From Kwoniella bestiolae CBS 10118 (Eukaryota > Basidiomycota > Tremellomycetes > Tremellales > Cryptococcaceae): a stretch of DNA of 64,000 bases. This document shows, in pieces, positions 62,918 to 64,000 of the stretch. Position numbers and translations under genes: made by a program. Positions within the stretch are counted from its first letter, which is position 1. Each line of letters opens with the position of its first letter. The DNA lies in the NCBI RefSeq assembly GCF_000512585.2, contig NC_089241.1, positions 7,768,001 through 7,832,000 of the forward strand. Direction: 5' to 3'. The notes under the pieces are model-generated. The model was not told where the DNA came from. It did not search any database and was given only the letters and a program-made list of their open reading frames with translations.

Positions 62918-64000
62918 ATGCCACCCAGTCCGACCCCTCGCATGAGGTCATCCTCCATAACACCCAGCTCGCAAAATAGGGTAGCTTGTAAACGATGTTC
63001 TATCCGGAAGAGAAAGGTCAGTCATCCATTCCCCCTGTGTCTGATGTGTGCTCTGTTCTTGTTTACCTCATAGCTGATGTTCTGTGGACCCACAGTGCGA
63101 TAAGCTACAGCCACGATGTACAGCCTGCGTAGAAGCTGATGTGGAATGTGAATCCGGAGTCAAGGGAGTTGAGAGGAATCTTCTGATGTCAGTACCCATT
63201 TCCATTCCAGCCAGAACGAGCCCAGCCGATGTACTCTATGATTCTTCAATAGGCAGACCCAAGAATTGCAGCGGCGCATAGACTGGCTAGAAGGGCTAAT
63301 AAGGGACAACCGACCTTCGCTACACGATATTAGCTCCATATCGACTGGGTCTCCTCTGATCCCACACGCGGCCCCTTCAACAGCGCAGCCAAGGCAGGAG
63401 GGATTTGATCTCCCAACGTTAGTATCAGCCGGTATATCTATGCAGAGAGCAGTGAACATGCCTGATCAAGGATATGTCCACGGTTTGAGCCCGAGCGACA
63501 ATCGGTTCAATTCCGGGGATCTATCGATATCGTCAGCAGCTCAACATCCTAGATTACCTTCCATTGAAAAAGCCTTGGAGATTGTGAACCTATTTCTAGC
63601 GAGACAAATGCAGAGTCATCATTGTGTGACTAAAGAAGGCATAGAAGAAGATCTTAGGCTGGTCTATGGAGAGAATGGGTTGACCGATCCCAAATTGGCA
63701 GGAAGCAGGTTTAGATGCTTTTCGGTTATCTATCTGGAGACGAGTCCGGCTTATCATGGGGGTGATCACTCGTTAGAAAGGAGTATCGGATTGATGTGCA
63801 GAAGTCTAGCTATGAAGGAGATCTCAAACGTACTTGCCAAAGAGGACCTGGTGAGTGTTGCATCTCTGATCATTTAAACAGAACCAAGTAGAAGTGACTT
63901 ATCGCTGACGAGCGTATTGGCGGGTGTCTTAGACCGCTGTACAAGCTTTGACATTGTTATGTATATACGGGGTGGACATACCAGGAGGGCCGAGTCTCAG
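62918..64000 (+). CDS. Zn2Cys6 transcription factor (5' part; runs off the window)
   Basis: Exons 62918-63016, 63096-63187, 63253-63850 and 63934 onward are in phase, about 285 residues to the window edge. The binuclear zinc cluster is at residues 24-51 and is complete (CKRCSIRKRKCDKLQPRC, then C-T-A-C and a final C), with normal Gal4-type spacing. A short coiled coil follows (ELQRRIDWLEGLIRDN). The downstream part (IEKALEIVNLFLARQMQSHH... ERSIGLMCRSLAMKEISNVL) resembles the start of the fungal-specific transcription factor middle homology region. An intron splits the zinc cluster between RKRK and CDK, a common position in these genes. Regulated pathway unknown. Confidence 0.85.

Overview
This is a nuclear segment from a basidiomycete yeast or filamentous fungus, most likely a tremellomycete of the Cryptococcus/Kwoniella group. 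The genes are dense and intron-rich. Introns are short (about 45-100 bases), with GTGAGT/GTAAGT/GTGGGT donors, CTGAC/CTGAT/CTAAC branch sites and CAG/TAG acceptors. Exons of 3-16 bases are common, and the conserved proteins read as fungal orthologues. I assembled exon structures by hand; for nearly all conserved genes the splice phases close exactly.

Layout. 0-9 kb: the 3' end of an unidentified gene, a large Caf120/Skg3-type PH-domain gene and a secreted GPI-type glycoprotein of the macrofage activating glycoprotein family. 10.2-16.5 kb: a tandem, same-strand array of five diverged copies of an unrecognised small-protein family. Two copies look intact (B, E) and three carry clear lesions (A, C, D). 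16.9-31.7 kb: RPL35, RAD23, a multi-pass membrane protein, a disordered protein, a Rrn11-like Pol I factor, TIF1 (eIF4A), PET100 and ERG27. 32-52.5 kb: MON2, a disrupted bZIP-like gene, an MFS monocarboxylate-type transporter, MSH2, UTP15 and 3-phosphoglycerate dehydrogenase. 52.9-64 kb: a faster-evolving tract with an unidentified gene, a gene with a long-loop cysteine cluster, a decayed gene carrying two such clusters, two adjacent bZIP-like genes, RPL27 and the 5' part of a Zn2Cys6 transcription factor.

There is no operon logic. The conserved genes are individual housekeeping functions: ribosome (RPL35, RPL27, UTP15, RRN11), translation (TIF1), DNA repair and proteasome shuttling (MSH2, RAD23), sterol synthesis (ERG27), serine synthesis (PGDH), trafficking (MON2) and cytochrome oxidase assembly (PET100). 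The accessory material is the paralogue array at 10-16 kb and the transcription-factor tract at 53-61 kb. In both, decayed copies lie beside intact ones.

Most unusual points: the five-copy array with reading-frame lesions; a perfect acceptor-donor junction (a possible recursive splice site) inside the first coding intron of RPL27, next to 9- and 10-base microexons; a tandem GTAAGT donor in the Rrn11-like gene that would switch between two different C-termini; and long-loop zinc-cluster modules in two neighbouring genes, one of them broken.
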